A stretch of 64,000 bases of DNA from Chengkuizengella axinellae (GCF_030730905.1 NZ_JAVAMP010000001.1:186001-250000); one strand, 5' to 3'. Shown: positions 27,070 to 36,868, counted from the first letter of the stretch. Notes: generated by a model not told the origin, from the letters alone. Program-made: numbers and translations.

Positions 27070-28014
27070 ATGAGAACAATCATAGTAGGATCAAGACAAA
27101 GCCAATTGGCATTGACACAAACAAATCATGTAATCGACGCACTGAACAAAATATGCCAAACTCACAATATAAAAGCACAATTTGAAGTGAAGAAAATAGT
27201 AACGAAGGGTGATAAAATTTTAGATGTTACCCTTTCTAAAGTAGGTGGGAAAGGCCTTTTTGTAAAAGAAATTGAACAAGCGATGTTGGATAAAGAGATT
27301 GATATTGCTGTACATAGTATGAAGGATATGCCGTCTGAGCTTCCAGAAGGATTAACAATAGGGGCAGTTTCAAAACGTGAGGATGTTAGAGATTGCATTG
27401 TAACGCGTGATCATACTCCTTTGTCAGAACTACCTAAAGGAGCTGTTATTGGAACAAGCAGCTTGAGACGAGCAAGTCAAATTAAAAACTTCCGTTCTGA
27501 TTTTGAAATCAAGTTTATTCGCGGGAATATCGGAACAAGAATTAACAAACTAAATGAAGGTGAATATGATGCCATTGTGCTTGCAACAGCTGGGTTAAAT
27601 CGAGTAGGTTGGCAGGACAAAATAACTGAATTTCTATCAACGGATCTTTGTATTCCTGCCGTTGGTCAAGGGGCGCTAGGAATAGAGTGTAGAAATGATG
27701 ATGAATTTATACTGAAGTTATTGTCTTACTATAACGATGATAAAACTGCGAAAACGGTTCGAGCTGAACGTGCGTTTTTAGCAACATTAGATGGAAGCTG
27801 TCAAATTCCTGTAGCTGCTTATGCGATTTTAGAGAATGTTGAGCAAAATGATGACATATTATTAAATGGTTTGGTTGGTTCTCCAGATGGGCAGAACGTG
27901 ATTAAAGACAAAATCGTTGGGAGAGATCCAGAGCAATTAGGTGTTCAATTAGCACAAACATTAATTGATCGGGGAGCTAATCGGATATTAGAGGAAGTGA
28001 GGGGAGATCATTGA
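27070..28014 (+). CDS. hemC: hydroxymethylbilane synthase (porphobilinogen deaminase)
   Basis: The 314-residue enzyme polymerises four porphobilinogens into hydroxymethylbilane. Cys244 in DGSCQIPVAA anchors the dipyrromethane cofactor; IGTSSLRRASQI and GNIGTRINKL hold the conserved Arg residues; Asp86 is in VHSMKDMPSELP. Length is typical. GAAGGAG precedes the ATG. Its stop overlaps the TTG start of the next gene. Confidence 0.97.
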   Translation: MRTIIVGSRQSQLALTQTNHVIDALNKICQTHNIKAQFEVKKIVTKGDKILDVTLSKVGGKGLFVKEIEQAMLDKEIDIAVHSMKDMPSELPEGLTIGAVSKREDVRDCIVTRDHTPLSELPKGAVIGTSSLRRASQIKNFRSDFEIKFIRGNIGTRINKLNEGEYDAIVLATAGLNRVGWQDKITEFLSTDLCIPAVGQGALGIECRNDDEFILKLLSYYNDDKTAKTVRAERAFLATLDGSCQIPVAAYAILENVEQNDDILLNGLVGSPDGQNVIKDKIVGRDPEQLGVQLAQTLIDRGANRILEEVRGDH

Positions 28015-29537
28015 CAAAGGGGAAAGTATATTTAGTTGGTGCAGGACCAGGGGATCCGAAGTTGATTACCGTAAAAGGGCTGGAATCTATCAAAAAGGCA
28101 GATGCCATTGTGTATGACAGATTAGCTAGTCCAAGGTTGCTTACTTATGCAAAACCTGGAGCCGAAAAAATATATGCTGGTAAACTGCCAAATCTACATA
28201 CGATGGATCAGGATGCAATCAACCGCCTTTTAGTAGATTTAGCTTTAGAAGGAAAGGTTGTGACTCGTTTAAAAGGTGGAGATCCCAATATATTCGGTCG
28301 AGTGGGAGAAGAAGCCTCATTGCTGGTTGATCATGGGATTGAATTTGAAATTGTGCCAGGGATTACTTCTGCGATAGCAGCTCCTGCTTACGCTGGAATT
28401 CCGATTACACATCGTGATTTTAATTCGTCCTTTGCAGTTGTAACAGGACATGAACGACCAGAGAAAAAGGATTCTACGATTAATTGGGAAGAGATTTCAA
28501 CAGCAACGAAAACGATTCTTTTTTTAATGGGTATAACTAAAATTCGACACATACGTGATCAGTTAATTAAATATGGAAAGTCCCCACAAACACCTGTTGC
28601 CTTAATCCGATGGGGAACAAGAGTGGAACAAAAAACATTAGTCGGTACGTTAGAAACGATAGCAGAGCAAGTTGAACAAGAAAACTTTAAACCCCCTGCG
28701 GTCATTTTAGTTGGCGAAGTTGTAAAACTGAGAGAAAAGCTGAAATGGTTTGAAAACAAACCTTTATTCGGAAAAAGGGTGCTAGTGACTAGAGCTCGTG
28801 CTCAAGCTAGTGAGTTGGCTGATCAAATTGATGATTTAGGGGGAGAAGCCGTTGAATTCCCTGTTATTGAATTAAAGCAGCCAGAAGATGAACAAACATT
28901 GAATAAATTAGATCAAGCATTGCAACAATTAGAGCAATATCATTGGGTTGTATTCACTAGTGTGAATGGAGTAGATTATTTCTTTAAAAGATTAAGGGAC
29001 TTGCGAATTGATATTCGAACTATGCAGCATGCTCGTATTGCAGCTGTAGGTCCAAAAACTGCAGGTGCACTTGAAGAACGAGGATTGGTTGTTACCTCTA
29101 TCCCCAAACAATTCCAAGGAGAGGGATTGTTGGAAGGAATTTTACCCGAATTAGAAAAAAATCAAAATGTATTACTGCCAAGAGCAGATATTGCACGTGA
29201 ATATTTACCGAAAAAACTGAACGAATTAGGATTAAATGTAACAGAAGTAGATGTATATGAGAACGTGATTAGTGATCATGGACTTGAGGAAGTATTAACC
29301 TATATTAATAAAAATCGATTGAATGTGATTACATTTACAAGTTCATCTACAGTTCGAAATTTAGTAGATATTCTAACTAGAGAAGGGCTTGACGCGAAAC
29401 AATATTTAAATGGTGTAACCATAGTATGTATTGGTCCAATCACAGCTCAAACTGCACAGGAGTATGGGTTAAATGTAACAAAAGTAGCAGAAGAAGCAAC
29501 AATCGAATCATTGATCGAAGCAATCAAAGAAATTTAA
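28011..29537 (+). CDS. fused uroporphyrinogen-III C-methyltransferase/uroporphyrinogen-III synthase
   Basis: The 508-residue bifunctional protein combines two domains. CobA/SUMT (residues 1-245) has VYLVGAGPGDPKLITVKG and TRLKGGDPNIFGRVGEEA and methylates uroporphyrinogen III twice using SAM. HemD (residues 255-508) closes the tetrapyrrole ring, with KRVLVTRARAQASELADQ and VVFTSVNGVDYFF. One polypeptide therefore supplies the haem/sirohaem branch point and draws off part of the product to precorrin-2. The fusion is common in Paenibacillaceae and clostridia. TTG start behind GAGGGGAG, overlapping hemC by 4 bp, indicates coupled translation. Confidence 0.96.
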   Translation: MTKGKVYLVGAGPGDPKLITVKGLESIKKADAIVYDRLASPRLLTYAKPGAEKIYAGKLPNLHTMDQDAINRLLVDLALEGKVVTRLKGGDPNIFGRVGEEASLLVDHGIEFEIVPGITSAIAAPAYAGIPITHRDFNSSFAVVTGHERPEKKDSTINWEEISTATKTILFLMGITKIRHIRDQLIKYGKSPQTPVALIRWGTRVEQKTLVGTLETIAEQVEQENFKPPAVILVGEVVKLREKLKWFENKPLFGKRVLVTRARAQASELADQIDDLGGEAVEFPVIELKQPEDEQTLNKLDQALQQLEQYHWVVFTSVNGVDYFFKRLRDLRIDIRTMQHARIAAVGPKTAGALEERGLVVTSIPKQFQGEGLLEGILPELEKNQNVLLPRADIAREYLPKKLNELGLNVTEVDVYENVISDHGLEEVLTYINKNRLNVITFTSSSTVRNLVDILTREGLDAKQYLNGVTIVCIGPITAQTAQEYGLNVTKVAEEATIESLIEAIKEI

Positions 29538-29564
29538 AATCTGCAGCTGAGGGAGGAAATAAAA

Positions 29565-30554
29565 GTGGCATTTCCAACAAGTCGACATAGAAGATTAAGA
29601 AACAATCAAGCCATACGTAATTTAGTAAGAGAAAATCAAGTCACAGTTCATGATTTAATATACCCGCTATTTGTGACAGAAGGAATAGGGATTAAAAATG
29701 AAATTCCTTCCATGCCAGGTGTTTATCATTTTTCATTAGATCAATTAGAAGCAGAAATAGCTGAAATATCGGAATTAGGCATCCAATCGATTATATTATT
29801 TGGTGTGCCAGATGATAAAGATGATGTGGGAACACAAGCTTATGATGAACAGGGAATTGTTCAGAGAGCTACGCGTCTAGTTAAACAAACGAATCCAAAC
29901 TTGCTGGTGATGGCAGATACTTGTCTATGCCAGTTTATGGATCATGGTCATTGTGGAATTGTGAATAAAGCGAAAAATGGGAATGATGCCGTGATTGAAA
30001 ATGATTCCTCTCTTGAACTCTTAGTGAAAACAGCAGTATCACAAGCTAAGGCAGGTGCAGATGTGATTGCTCCATCTAATATGATGGATGGATTTGTAGC
30101 TGCTATTCGATCAGGGTTAGACGAGGCAGGTTTTGAACATATCCCGATCATGTCTTATGCAGTGAAATATTCGTCTGCATTTTATGGACCTTTTCGAGAT
30201 GCAGCACATTCTTCACCACAATTCGGGGATCGTAAAACGTATCAAATGGACCCTGCAAATGTAAGAGAAGGGATTCGTGAAGCAGAATCTGATGTTATTG
30301 AAGGTGCAGATATATTAATGGTGAAGCCAGGAATGGCTTATATGGATATCATTCTGTCTCTTAAGCAAAATTTTGATCTACCAATCGCTGCGTACAATGT
30401 CAGTGCTGAATATTCCATGATTAAAGCGGCAGCAGAAAAAGGATGGATTGATGAAAAGGCAGTCGTGATGGAGTTGTTAGTTAGCTTCAAACGTGCGGGA
30501 GCGGATATGATTCTAACGTATTTTGCAAAAGATGTAGCAAAATGGTTACCCTAG
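29565..30554 (+). CDS. hemB: delta-aminolevulinic acid dehydratase (porphobilinogen synthase)
   Basis: The 329-residue enzyme condenses two ALA molecules to porphobilinogen. The zinc-ligand Cys cluster is in [14 protein letters not shown] (around 119-132). The two Schiff-base lysines are in [13 protein letters not shown] and [12 protein letters not shown]. Length is typical. GTG start with GGGAGGAA upstream. An intrinsic terminator shared with the convergent small membrane gene follows. Confidence 0.97.
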   Translation: MAFPTSRHRRLRNNQAIRNLVRENQVTVHDLIYPLFVTEGIGIKNEIPSMPGVYHFSLDQLEAEIAEISELGIQSIILFGVPDDKDDVGTQAYDEQGIVQRATRLVKQTNPNLLVMADTCLCQFMDHGHCGIVNKAKNGNDAVIENDSSLELLVKTAVSQAKAGADVIAPSNMMDGFVAAIRSGLDEAGFEHIPIMSYAVKYSSAFYGPFRDAAHSSPQFGDRKTYQMDPANVREGIREAESDVIEGADILMVKPGMAYMDIILSLKQNFDLPIAAYNVSAEYSMIKAAAEKGWIDEKAVVMELLVSFKRAGADMILTYFAKDVAKWLP

Positions 30555-30561
30555 TATAAGA

Positions 30562-30603
30562 TTGAAATTTAACCATCCACAAGTGGGTGGTTATTTCAAT
30601 CTT
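30562..30603. terminator. bidirectional terminator between hemB and a convergent gene
   Basis: AACCATCCAC and GTGGGTGGTT form the core stem, extended by GAAAT/ATTTC after a small bulge. It overlaps the end of the minus-strand small membrane gene. Confidence 0.75.
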
Positions 30604-30854
30604 TCAGATGACAACAAAGCATTGATTGCGATGATTAAAGAGAAAACAAAGAACATGAAGCACCCTATAAAAAAAATCGCCGCATAAATTGAGATATGAT
30701 TGATAGGAGCACTTTCTTTAATCACAAACCCCATAAAATAAACACCAATTCCATCGCTATCAATACTTGCTTCAATCATTGACTGTAGACTAAAACCTTT
30801 ACTTAGCATTAATATAGCAAAAAGTAAAAAAATAAAAGAAATCACCCAGCGCAT
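30591..30854 (-). CDS. hypothetical small membrane protein
   Basis: The 87-residue protein has two clear transmembrane helices (about residues 3-20 and 53-79) separated by an acidic, Ile-rich loop. On the minus strand ATGGAGGTTTTTATG, the first ATG is part of the ribosome site, so the second ATG (30854) is the likely start. It is inserted in opposite orientation between hemB and hemL. No family recognised. Confidence 0.75.
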   Translation of the reverse strand: MRWVISFIFLLFAILMLSKGFSLQSMIEASIDSDGIGVYFMGFVIKESAPINHISIYAAIFFIGCFMFFVFSLIIAINALLSSERLK

Positions 30855-30993
30855 AAAAACCTCCATTTTATGTAATCGTTGCCGAAAAGTTAGATTCTCT
30901 ATATATTTTATGTGTCTTAAGAATACTTATACTTTTAAATCAAAGCTTCATACAAGAAATTAAGTTGAAGTAGAAAAGAGTGGAGATGTTAAA

Positions 30994-32286
30994 ATGAGTA
31001 AACGTATCGATCATAAGTCCAAGCAAGCTTTTGAATCAGCTAAACAACATATACCTGGTGGAGTGAATAGTCCTGTAAGAGCCTTTAAATCAGTTGGTCT
31101 AACCCCTGTTTATATAGAGAAAGCAACTGGATCAAAAGTAATAGATATTGATGGAAATGAATATATTGACTATATTGGCTCCTGGGGTCCCTTGATTTTA
31201 GGACATACACATCCAGAAGTCATAGAAGCCATTAAAGCTACCGCTGAAAAAGGAACAAGTTTTGGGGCACCGACAGAAATAGAAACACAAATGGCTCAGC
31301 TTGTGTGTGAACGTGTACCATCCATAGAAATTGTTCGGATGGTCAATTCAGGAACAGAAGCTACAATGAGTGCTTTAAGACTTGCAAGAGGCTACACTGG
31401 TCGCAATAAAATTCTTAAGTTTGAAGGGTGTTATCATGGACATGCTGATTCTTTATTGATAAAAGCAGGTTCAGGCGTAGCAACATTAGGTTTACCTGAT
31501 AGTCCGGGTGTTCCCGAATCAGTTGCACAGAATACATTAACCGTACCTTATAATGATATTGAATCAGTAAAACTTGCTTTTGAAAAATTCGGTGAGGATA
31601 TAGCAGGTGTCATTGTTGAACCGATTGCAGGTAATATGGGAGTAGTTCCACCATTACCGGGATTCTTAGAAGGTCTTCGTGAAATGACAACACAGTATGG
31701 CAGTGTATTAATTTTTGATGAAGTAATGACAGGATTTCGTGTTGATATACATTGTGCTCAAGGTCGATTTGGAGTTACACCAGATTTAACTTGTTTAGGT
31801 AAAGTAATTGGTGGTGGGTTACCAGTTGGAGCTTACGGTGGAAAGAGAGAAATTATGGAGCAAATGGCACCAACAGGCCCCATCTATCAGGCAGGTACTT
31901 TATCAGGAAATCCATTAGCAATGGTGGCGGGCTTTACAACTTTGAAGCTTTTAGGTGAACCAGGAGTATATGAGCAATTAGAAGAAAAGTCTGCAAAATT
32001 AGAAGCTGGTTTATTGAAAAATGCAGAAGAAGTTGGAATTGAAAGTACGATTAACAGAGTAGGTTCCATGGTTTGTCCATTTTTCACTGAACAAAAGGTG
32101 ACTAATTATGAAACAGCAAGCTCCTCAGATTTAAAAAAATTCACTAAGTATTTTGGGAATATGTTGGATTTAGGAGTGTCTATTGCTCCTTCTCAATTTG
32201 AAGGTATGTTTGTTTCTTTAGCGCATACAGATGAGGATATTGAAAAAACAATAGAGGCAAATCATGAGGCTCTGAAAGGTTTATAG
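30994..32286 (+). CDS. hemL: glutamate-1-semialdehyde 2,1-aminomutase
   Basis: The 430-residue PLP enzyme converts glutamate-1-semialdehyde to 5-aminolevulinate. Lys270 in [14 protein letters not shown] binds PLP, Asp242 is in FDEVMTGFR, and [17 protein letters not shown] and YHGHADSLL are family signatures. Length is typical. It is separated from hemB by the convergent 87-codon gene and has its own leader of about 125 bp, so it may be transcribed separately from the hemA-hemB unit. A strong terminator follows. Confidence 0.97.
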   Translation: MSKRIDHKSKQAFESAKQHIPGGVNSPVRAFKSVGLTPVYIEKATGSKVIDIDGNEYIDYIGSWGPLILGHTHPEVIEAIKATAEKGTSFGAPTEIETQMAQLVCERVPSIEIVRMVNSGTEATMSALRLARGYTGRNKILKFEGCYHGHADSLLIKAGSGVATLGLPDSPGVPESVAQNTLTVPYNDIESVKLAFEKFGEDIAGVIVEPIAGNMGVVPPLPGFLEGLREMTTQYGSVLIFDEVMTGFRVDIHCAQGRFGVTPDLTCLGKVIGGGLPVGAYGGKREIMEQMAPTGPIYQAGTLSGNPLAMVAGFTTLKLLGEPGVYEQLEEKSAKLEAGLLKNAEEVGIESTINRVGSMVCPFFTEQKVTNYETASSSDLKKFTKYFGNMLDLGVSIAPSQFEGMFVSLAHTDEDIEKTIEANHEALKGL

Positions 32287-32313
32287 TATATAAAAAAAAC
32301 TAAAAGAACTTTG

Positions 32314-32360
32314 AATGAATCCAGTGATTATTTGCTATAGTCACTGGATTCATTTTTGTT
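32314..32360 (+). terminator. intrinsic terminator of hemL
   Basis: AATGAATCCAGTGA (32314-32327) and TCACTGGATTCATT (32341-32354) form a 14-bp stem followed by TTTGTTT. Confidence 0.9.
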
Positions 32361-32853
32361 TGTATGTTTTGATTCAGTGGGACGATTGGACTTCTGTTCA
32401 TTGAAAATGTAAATTGTACGTTTACAACTAAATATGAAGGAGCAAGTGCATCGTTAATCGCGATTTAACCCAAACTCTAATGCTTCAAAAAAACTATTTG
32501 CAGGAACTGCAATAAATAATATCTCATTTATTTTAAATTTATTCGAACCCTCGATACAAGCACATTCCCCTTTTTTTACTTTTTTTTAGAGGTTTTAATT
32601 AAAACAGTTTCATTAATTAATTACTTCAAAACGTTTTGCATTGGACAAACACAACATTCGCAAATGCTTTCTTGAAAAAATCTCATTCATTTTTCACGCC
32701 TTTATCATTTTTTTAATTGTGTAATATACTTTATGTTCATTAATCTCAGTTGATTGGACGTATGTTCCTAACCACCAATTGAAATGTTTTGTCAAACTAT
32801 TGTCAGAGAAAGTTGAATTTTATCGGTTGTGGCAAACTTAAAAAAAGGGCATA
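32361..32853. other. AT-rich intergenic stretch without a credible gene
   Basis: About 490 bp between hemL and hemE. Both strands hold only short frames without ribosome sites. GATTGGACTTCTGTTC (around 32384) and GATTGGACGTATGTTC (around 32753) look like degenerate direct repeats about 370 bp apart, possibly the edges of a decayed insertion. Nothing else stands out. Confidence 0.5.
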
Positions 32854-32892
32854 ATGATGAGTAGGATATTTTCGGAAAGAGGGAATTACATA

Positions 32893-33960
32893 ATGAGTAT
32901 TCAAGATCTTTTTATAAAGGCATGTCTTAAACAAGAGGTGGATACGGTACCTGTATGGTACATGAGACAAGCAGGCAGATATGACCCTGAATATAGAAAA
33001 ATTAAAGAGAAGTTTTCGTTGTTAGAAATATGCGAACAGCCGGAGTTGGCAGCAGAAGTGACAATGATGCCAGTTAAAAAGCTAGGTGTAGATGCAGCCA
33101 TCCTTTATTCGGATATTATGAATCCAGTAGCTTCCATTGGCATAGATTTTGATATCGTTAAAAATATAGGTCCTGTCATAGATAATCCAATTCGTTCAAA
33201 AGAAGATATATTAAAATTAAAGCCGATTGATGTGGAAAAGGATTTATCTCATGTCATTGAAACCATAAAAATATTAGATCGTGAGTTAACAAAACCTTTA
33301 ATTACTTTTGCTGGAGCCCCTTTTACAATTGCTAGCTATATTATTGAAGGTAGACCATCAAAAAACTATATACGTACAAAAGAACTGATGTACAGTGAGC
33401 CTAAAGTTTGGTTTATGCTTATGGACAAGTTAGGAGATATGATTATTACCTATTTGAAATCTCATTTTGCAGCAGGCTCTAAAGCAATCCAGTTATTTGA
33501 TAGCTGGGTAGGTGCTTTATCTCCTAAAGATTTTGAGATCTTTGTCTTGCCAACGATTGAGCGCATTTTTAAAGAACTAGAAGCATATAATCAACCTAAA
33601 ATTTACTTCCCAGGTGTAAGTTCAGGTGAATTATTACCTTCATTGACTAAATTGCAAGCTGATGTTATTGGTTTGGATTGGCGTGTATCAATTGAAGAAG
33701 GTCGAAATAGATTAAACCATCAATATGCTGTACAAGGGAATTTAGATCCTCTTGTCCTAACAGCACCAATGGAAGTCATTCAAGATTATGCAAAGGAAAT
33801 CATAGATCAAGGTATACAGGAACCAGGTTTTGTTTTTAATCTCGGTCATGGCCTTTTTCCTGAAGCGTCTTTGGACAAGTTGAGAGAATTAACTGAATTT
33901 ATTCATGAGTACTCTCATAAAGCCATTAGTCAAATGCAGAAGGGAAGTGAAGTAAGGTGA
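32893..33960 (+). CDS. hemE: uroporphyrinogen III decarboxylase
   Basis: The 355-residue TIM barrel removes four carboxyl groups from uroporphyrinogen III to give coproporphyrinogen III. Signatures are PVWYMRQAGRYDPEYR near the N terminus, LFDSWVGALS around 206, and GLDWRVS plus NLGHGLFPEAS. ATG 32893 matches the start of B. subtilis HemE and has AAGAGGG upstream; an in-frame ATG at 32854 lacks a site. It begins the hemE-hemH-hemY unit. Confidence 0.97.
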   Translation: MSIQDLFIKACLKQEVDTVPVWYMRQAGRYDPEYRKIKEKFSLLEICEQPELAAEVTMMPVKKLGVDAAILYSDIMNPVASIGIDFDIVKNIGPVIDNPIRSKEDILKLKPIDVEKDLSHVIETIKILDRELTKPLITFAGAPFTIASYIIEGRPSKNYIRTKELMYSEPKVWFMLMDKLGDMIITYLKSHFAAGSKAIQLFDSWVGALSPKDFEIFVLPTIERIFKELEAYNQPKIYFPGVSSGELLPSLTKLQADVIGLDWRVSIEEGRNRLNHQYAVQGNLDPLVLTAPMEVIQDYAKEIIDQGIQEPGFVFNLGHGLFPEASLDKLRELTEFIHEYSHKAISQMQKGSEVR

Positions 33961-34892
33961 CTAAACAAAAAGTCGGAGTCCTAGTCATGTCTTACGGAAC
34001 ACCTGAAAGTATGGATCAGATTGAAGCATATTATACTCACATTCGTAGAGGAAAACCTCCTGAACCAGAACAATTGCAAGATTTAATAGATCGTTATGAG
34101 GCTATTGTCGGAGGTTTTTTCCCTTTAAGAAAAAATACAGATCGTCAAGTAGAAGAAATTGAAAAAACGTTAAATCATCAGGATTCTTCTTATGAATTTG
34201 TTTGTTACCAAGGATTAAAACATGCTCATCCATATATTGAAAATGGCGTAACAAAAATGGTTGAGGATGGGATTACAAAAGCAGTAGGTGTTGTGTTAGC
34301 TCCTCATTATTCCATAATGAGTGTTGGAAGTTATATTAAACGTGCACAGGAAAAAGCAAATGAATTGGGTCTTGAGATTCATTTTGTGAAAAACTATCAT
34401 TTACATTCTAAATTGATTGATGCTTTATCTGAAAGAGTAGACAATGCGTTGCAAAAGTTTGATGGGGTAAATAAAAATGAAGTTAGAGTTTTATTTACTG
34501 CACATAGTTTGCCTGAAAAAATATTAGAAATGAAAGATCCGTACCCTTCTCAATTATTGGAAACTTCAAAAGCCATTGCAGAGAAATCTGATATTACAAA
34601 TTGGCAATTTGCTTGGCAAAGTGCTGGTCAAACAGCAATGCCTTGGCTGGGTCCAGATATATTAGAAGTTTTAAAAAATATTAAAGAAGAAGAAAACGTA
34701 CAAAATGTTTTAGTTTGTCCAATTGGTTTTGTATCTGATCATTTGGAAATCCTTTATGATATAGATATTGAATGTCTGCAGGTTGCACGTGAGCTTGGGA
34801 TGCACTTAGAGCGAACAAAGTCATTAAATACAGACCATAGGTATATGGAAACAGTAGCGGAAGTAGTCATAGCAAATTTAGATAAGGACTGA
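33957..34892 (+). CDS. hemH: coproporphyrin III ferrochelatase (CpfC/HemH)
   Basis: The 311-residue monomeric Gram-positive ferrochelatase inserts Fe2+ into coproporphyrin III in the Bacilli pathway. The catalytic His is in FTAHSLPEKIL (around 183), the metal-site Glu in VCPIGFVSDHLEILYDID (around 264), and LAPHYSIMSVGSY is typical. GTG start overlapping the hemE stop (GTGA), so translation is coupled. Confidence 0.96.
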   Translation: MTKQKVGVLVMSYGTPESMDQIEAYYTHIRRGKPPEPEQLQDLIDRYEAIVGGFFPLRKNTDRQVEEIEKTLNHQDSSYEFVCYQGLKHAHPYIENGVTKMVEDGITKAVGVVLAPHYSIMSVGSYIKRAQEKANELGLEIHFVKNYHLHSKLIDALSERVDNALQKFDGVNKNEVRVLFTAHSLPEKILEMKDPYPSQLLETSKAIAEKSDITNWQFAWQSAGQTAMPWLGPDILEVLKNIKEEENVQNVLVCPIGFVSDHLEILYDIDIECLQVARELGMHLERTKSLNTDHRYMETVAEVVIANLDKD

Positions 34893-34897
34893 TCAAA

Positions 34898-36349
34898 ATG
34901 GAGAGAACGCCTAAAAAGGTGACCATTGTTGGTGGTGGAATTACTGGTTTAAGCACGGCATTTTATGTGAAAAAAAAGTTTGCTGAACAGGGGATACCCG
35001 TTGAAATATCTATCGTTGAAAAAGATCCAAGATTAGGTGGTAAAATTCAAACTTGGCTTCGCGATGAATTTGTGATTGAAAGAGGACCTGATTCGTTTTT
35101 AGCTCGTAAATTTCCGATTATTAAAATTTCACGGGAGCTAGGTATTGAAGATCAATTAACGGCAACGAATCCTAAAGCAAAGAAAAACTATATTTTGCAC
35201 AAGGGTAACTTTCATCTTATGCCACCAGGTTTAATATTAGGAATTCCTACAAAGATGACGCCTTTTATGAAAACTGGATTAATCTCTTTATCTGGTAAAT
35301 TAAGAGCGGGTATGGATTTAATTTTGCCACGTAGAACGGATTCTAGTGATGAAACCTTAGGTGGTTTTCTTTCAAGAAGACTTGGGAAACAAGTAGCAGA
35401 AAATATAGCAGAACCTCTACTATCAGGTATTTACGCTGGAAATCCAAATGATTTGAGCTTAAAAGCGACTTTTCCACAATTTCGTGGCATTGAAAAAAAA
35501 TATCGTAGTTTGATATTAGGGATGGCAAGTAGTAGAAAGCAGGCTCCTGCAAATGGAACTTCTACGCAACCATTGCCGAAAATTGCACAAAACAGTATGT
35601 TTCTAACTTATAAGAAAGGCTTGAATACATTAGTAGATGCACTAGTAAAAGAGTTAGATGATGTAAATTTAATCACAGAGCAATCTGTTACTAATATTAC
35701 ACAAATTGACTCAAAAAAATCTAAGATGAACTCATATGAAATTAAACTTTCTAATGGAGAAATAATAGAATCAAACGTAGTCATTTTAGCGATACCTCCA
35801 CATTTGACAGCGGATCTTTTTAGAGACCTAGAACAAGTGCAGCAGCTAAAGAAAATTAAGTACGCTTCCGTTGCCAATGTGATTATGGCTTTTGATAAAA
35901 AAGATATTGATCATAACCTGGACGGTTCAGGATTTGTTATTCCTCGTAAGGAAGGCAGATTCATAACCGCTTGTACATGGACTTCATCCAAATGGCTGCA
36001 CACAGCTCCTAAGGATAAAGTCTTACTACGTTGTTATGTGGGTAGATCTGGAGAAGAAGCTTGGAAACAGCTTGATGATGAACAGATTGCTGAAAAAGTG
36101 CGACAAGAAATTGATGATTTAATGGGGATTAAAGCGACTCCCATCTTCCATAAAGTGACTAGATTGTATAATTCCATGCCTCAATATCCTGTTGAGCATT
36201 TAAAAATTATTGGTGATGCTAGAAAACAATGTACTGAACAATATCCAGGTATCTTTTTAACTGGAGCAGGTTATGAAGGGGTCGGCATCCCAGACTGTAT
36301 CGGTCAGGGAGAGAAAACGGCAGAACAAGTATTGCAATTTATTCAATAA
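34898..36349 (+). CDS. hemY: coproporphyrinogen III oxidase (CgoX/HemY)
   Basis: The 483-residue FAD enzyme oxidises coproporphyrinogen III to coproporphyrin III in Gram-positive bacteria and feeds the ferrochelatase encoded upstream. The FAD dinucleotide motif is VGGGITGLSTAFYV at the N terminus; GPDSFLARK and the C-terminal FLTGAGYEGVGIPDCIGQG are typical. It lies 5 bp after hemH. The final haem-forming decarboxylase (ChdC/HemQ) is not in this window. A terminator closes the operon. Confidence 0.96.
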   Translation: MERTPKKVTIVGGGITGLSTAFYVKKKFAEQGIPVEISIVEKDPRLGGKIQTWLRDEFVIERGPDSFLARKFPIIKISRELGIEDQLTATNPKAKKNYILHKGNFHLMPPGLILGIPTKMTPFMKTGLISLSGKLRAGMDLILPRRTDSSDETLGGFLSRRLGKQVAENIAEPLLSGIYAGNPNDLSLKATFPQFRGIEKKYRSLILGMASSRKQAPANGTSTQPLPKIAQNSMFLTYKKGLNTLVDALVKELDDVNLITEQSVTNITQIDSKKSKMNSYEIKLSNGEIIESNVVILAIPPHLTADLFRDLEQVQQLKKIKYASVANVIMAFDKKDIDHNLDGSGFVIPRKEGRFITACTWTSSKWLHTAPKDKVLLRCYVGRSGEEAWKQLDDEQIAEKVRQEIDDLMGIKATPIFHKVTRLYNSMPQYPVEHLKIIGDARKQCTEQYPGIFLTGAGYEGVGIPDCIGQGEKTAEQVLQFIQ

Positions 36350-36362
36350 CATATATTAAAAA

Positions 36363-36394
36363 AACTCCAACTATTAGTTAAATAGTTGGAGTTT
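36363..36394 (+). terminator. intrinsic terminator of hemEHY
   Basis: ACTCCAACTATT and AATAGTTGGAGT pair over 12 bp around AGTTA, followed by TTT. Confidence 0.85.
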
Positions 36395-36413
36395 TAAGGT
36401 TGAATTAACAACT

Positions 36414-36422
36414 ATGGTATAA
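36414..36422 (+). promoter_or_regulatory. extended -10 promoter of the TxpA-like toxin
   Basis: TGGTATAAT (TG-N-TATAAT) lies 68 bp before the toxin ATG. The leader contains CCCCTATAGAAATGGGG, a hairpin that ends at the ribosome site and could restrain translation. Confidence 0.65.
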
Positions 36423-36489
36423 TTTGTATTGTGAAACTATATAGGTCGGCTAGTGGTGGTCAATCCCCTATAGAAATGGGGTGGACAAT

Positions 36490-36582
36490 ATGAGTGAATT
36501 AGCAGTTTTTTTTGCAAGCTCAGTGCTTACAATTTCTCTAATTATGCTCGTGATTACTTTAATTGATAAAATAAAAAAGTAA
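36490..36582 (+). CDS. TxpA/holin-like type I toxin peptide
   Basis: The 30-residue peptide (MSELAVFFASSVLTISLIML, then VITLIDKIKK) has one hydrophobic helix and a basic end, with GGGGTGG as ribosome site. Size, composition and layout match the Hol-Tox/TxpA type I toxins of Bacilli, small membrane-damaging peptides controlled by an antisense RNA. The 3' region carries a bidirectional terminator (36578-36619) and an antisense transcript candidate. Too short for similarity to prove family; the locus architecture is the main support. Confidence 0.75.
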   Translation: MSELAVFFASSVLTISLIMLVITLIDKIKK

Positions 36583-36705
36583 TCCACCCTGACCAGACAA
36601 GTTAGATAGTGGATTACTTCTTTAAATTAGACCGCTATTCTGACGATCTAGTTGTATACTGACCGCAAGGTATGTCCGTACCTGCTGTCTTTCATATTAT
36701 CTTCA
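36570..36705 (-). ncRNA. candidate RatA-like antisense RNA
   Basis: The minus strand downstream of the toxin has AT-rich promoter-like boxes around 36705-36725 (TATAAT-like runs) and several short stems. It ends in the bidirectional terminator, giving an RNA of roughly 100-130 nt that overlaps the toxin mRNA 3' end. This is the standard layout of type I loci such as txpA/ratA. Exact ends cannot be read. Confidence 0.5.
36578..36625. terminator. bidirectional terminator of toxin and antisense RNA
   Basis: AGTAATCCAC and GTGGATTACT form a 10-bp stem; T-rich tracts flank it on both sides (TTCTTT on the plus strand, TTTTTTATTTT on the minus strand), so it can end both transcripts. Confidence 0.75.
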
Positions 36706-36799
36706 TATTATATACTATAATGCGAAAAAATAACAGTTTAAGTATGTGAAATATGTGTTCTCTATAAAAGTATAAGTTACACTAATTTCATAACACAAT

Positions 36800-36868
36800 C
36801 TACAAGATTCCCCCTAAATAAACTCCGAAAATAATTCCTGTTAATAAACTTAATAAAATCTCTTTCAA
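36800..36868 (-). CDS. possible 22-residue hydrophobic peptide or XapX-like remnant
   Basis: The minus-strand frame encodes MKEILLSLLTGIIFGVYLGG plus IL, with a TTG start and GAAGGGTGG five bases upstream. It resembles the first helix of XapX-domain (DUF1427) membrane proteins but stops after one helix. It may be a small membrane peptide or a truncated relic. Confidence 0.35.
   Translation of the reverse strand: MKEILLSLLTGIIFGVYLGGIL

Noticed and set aside
36800-36868. Firm call of a XapX-family gene
   Set aside because: Only the first helix is present and the frame stops after 22 residues; kept only as a low-confidence feature.
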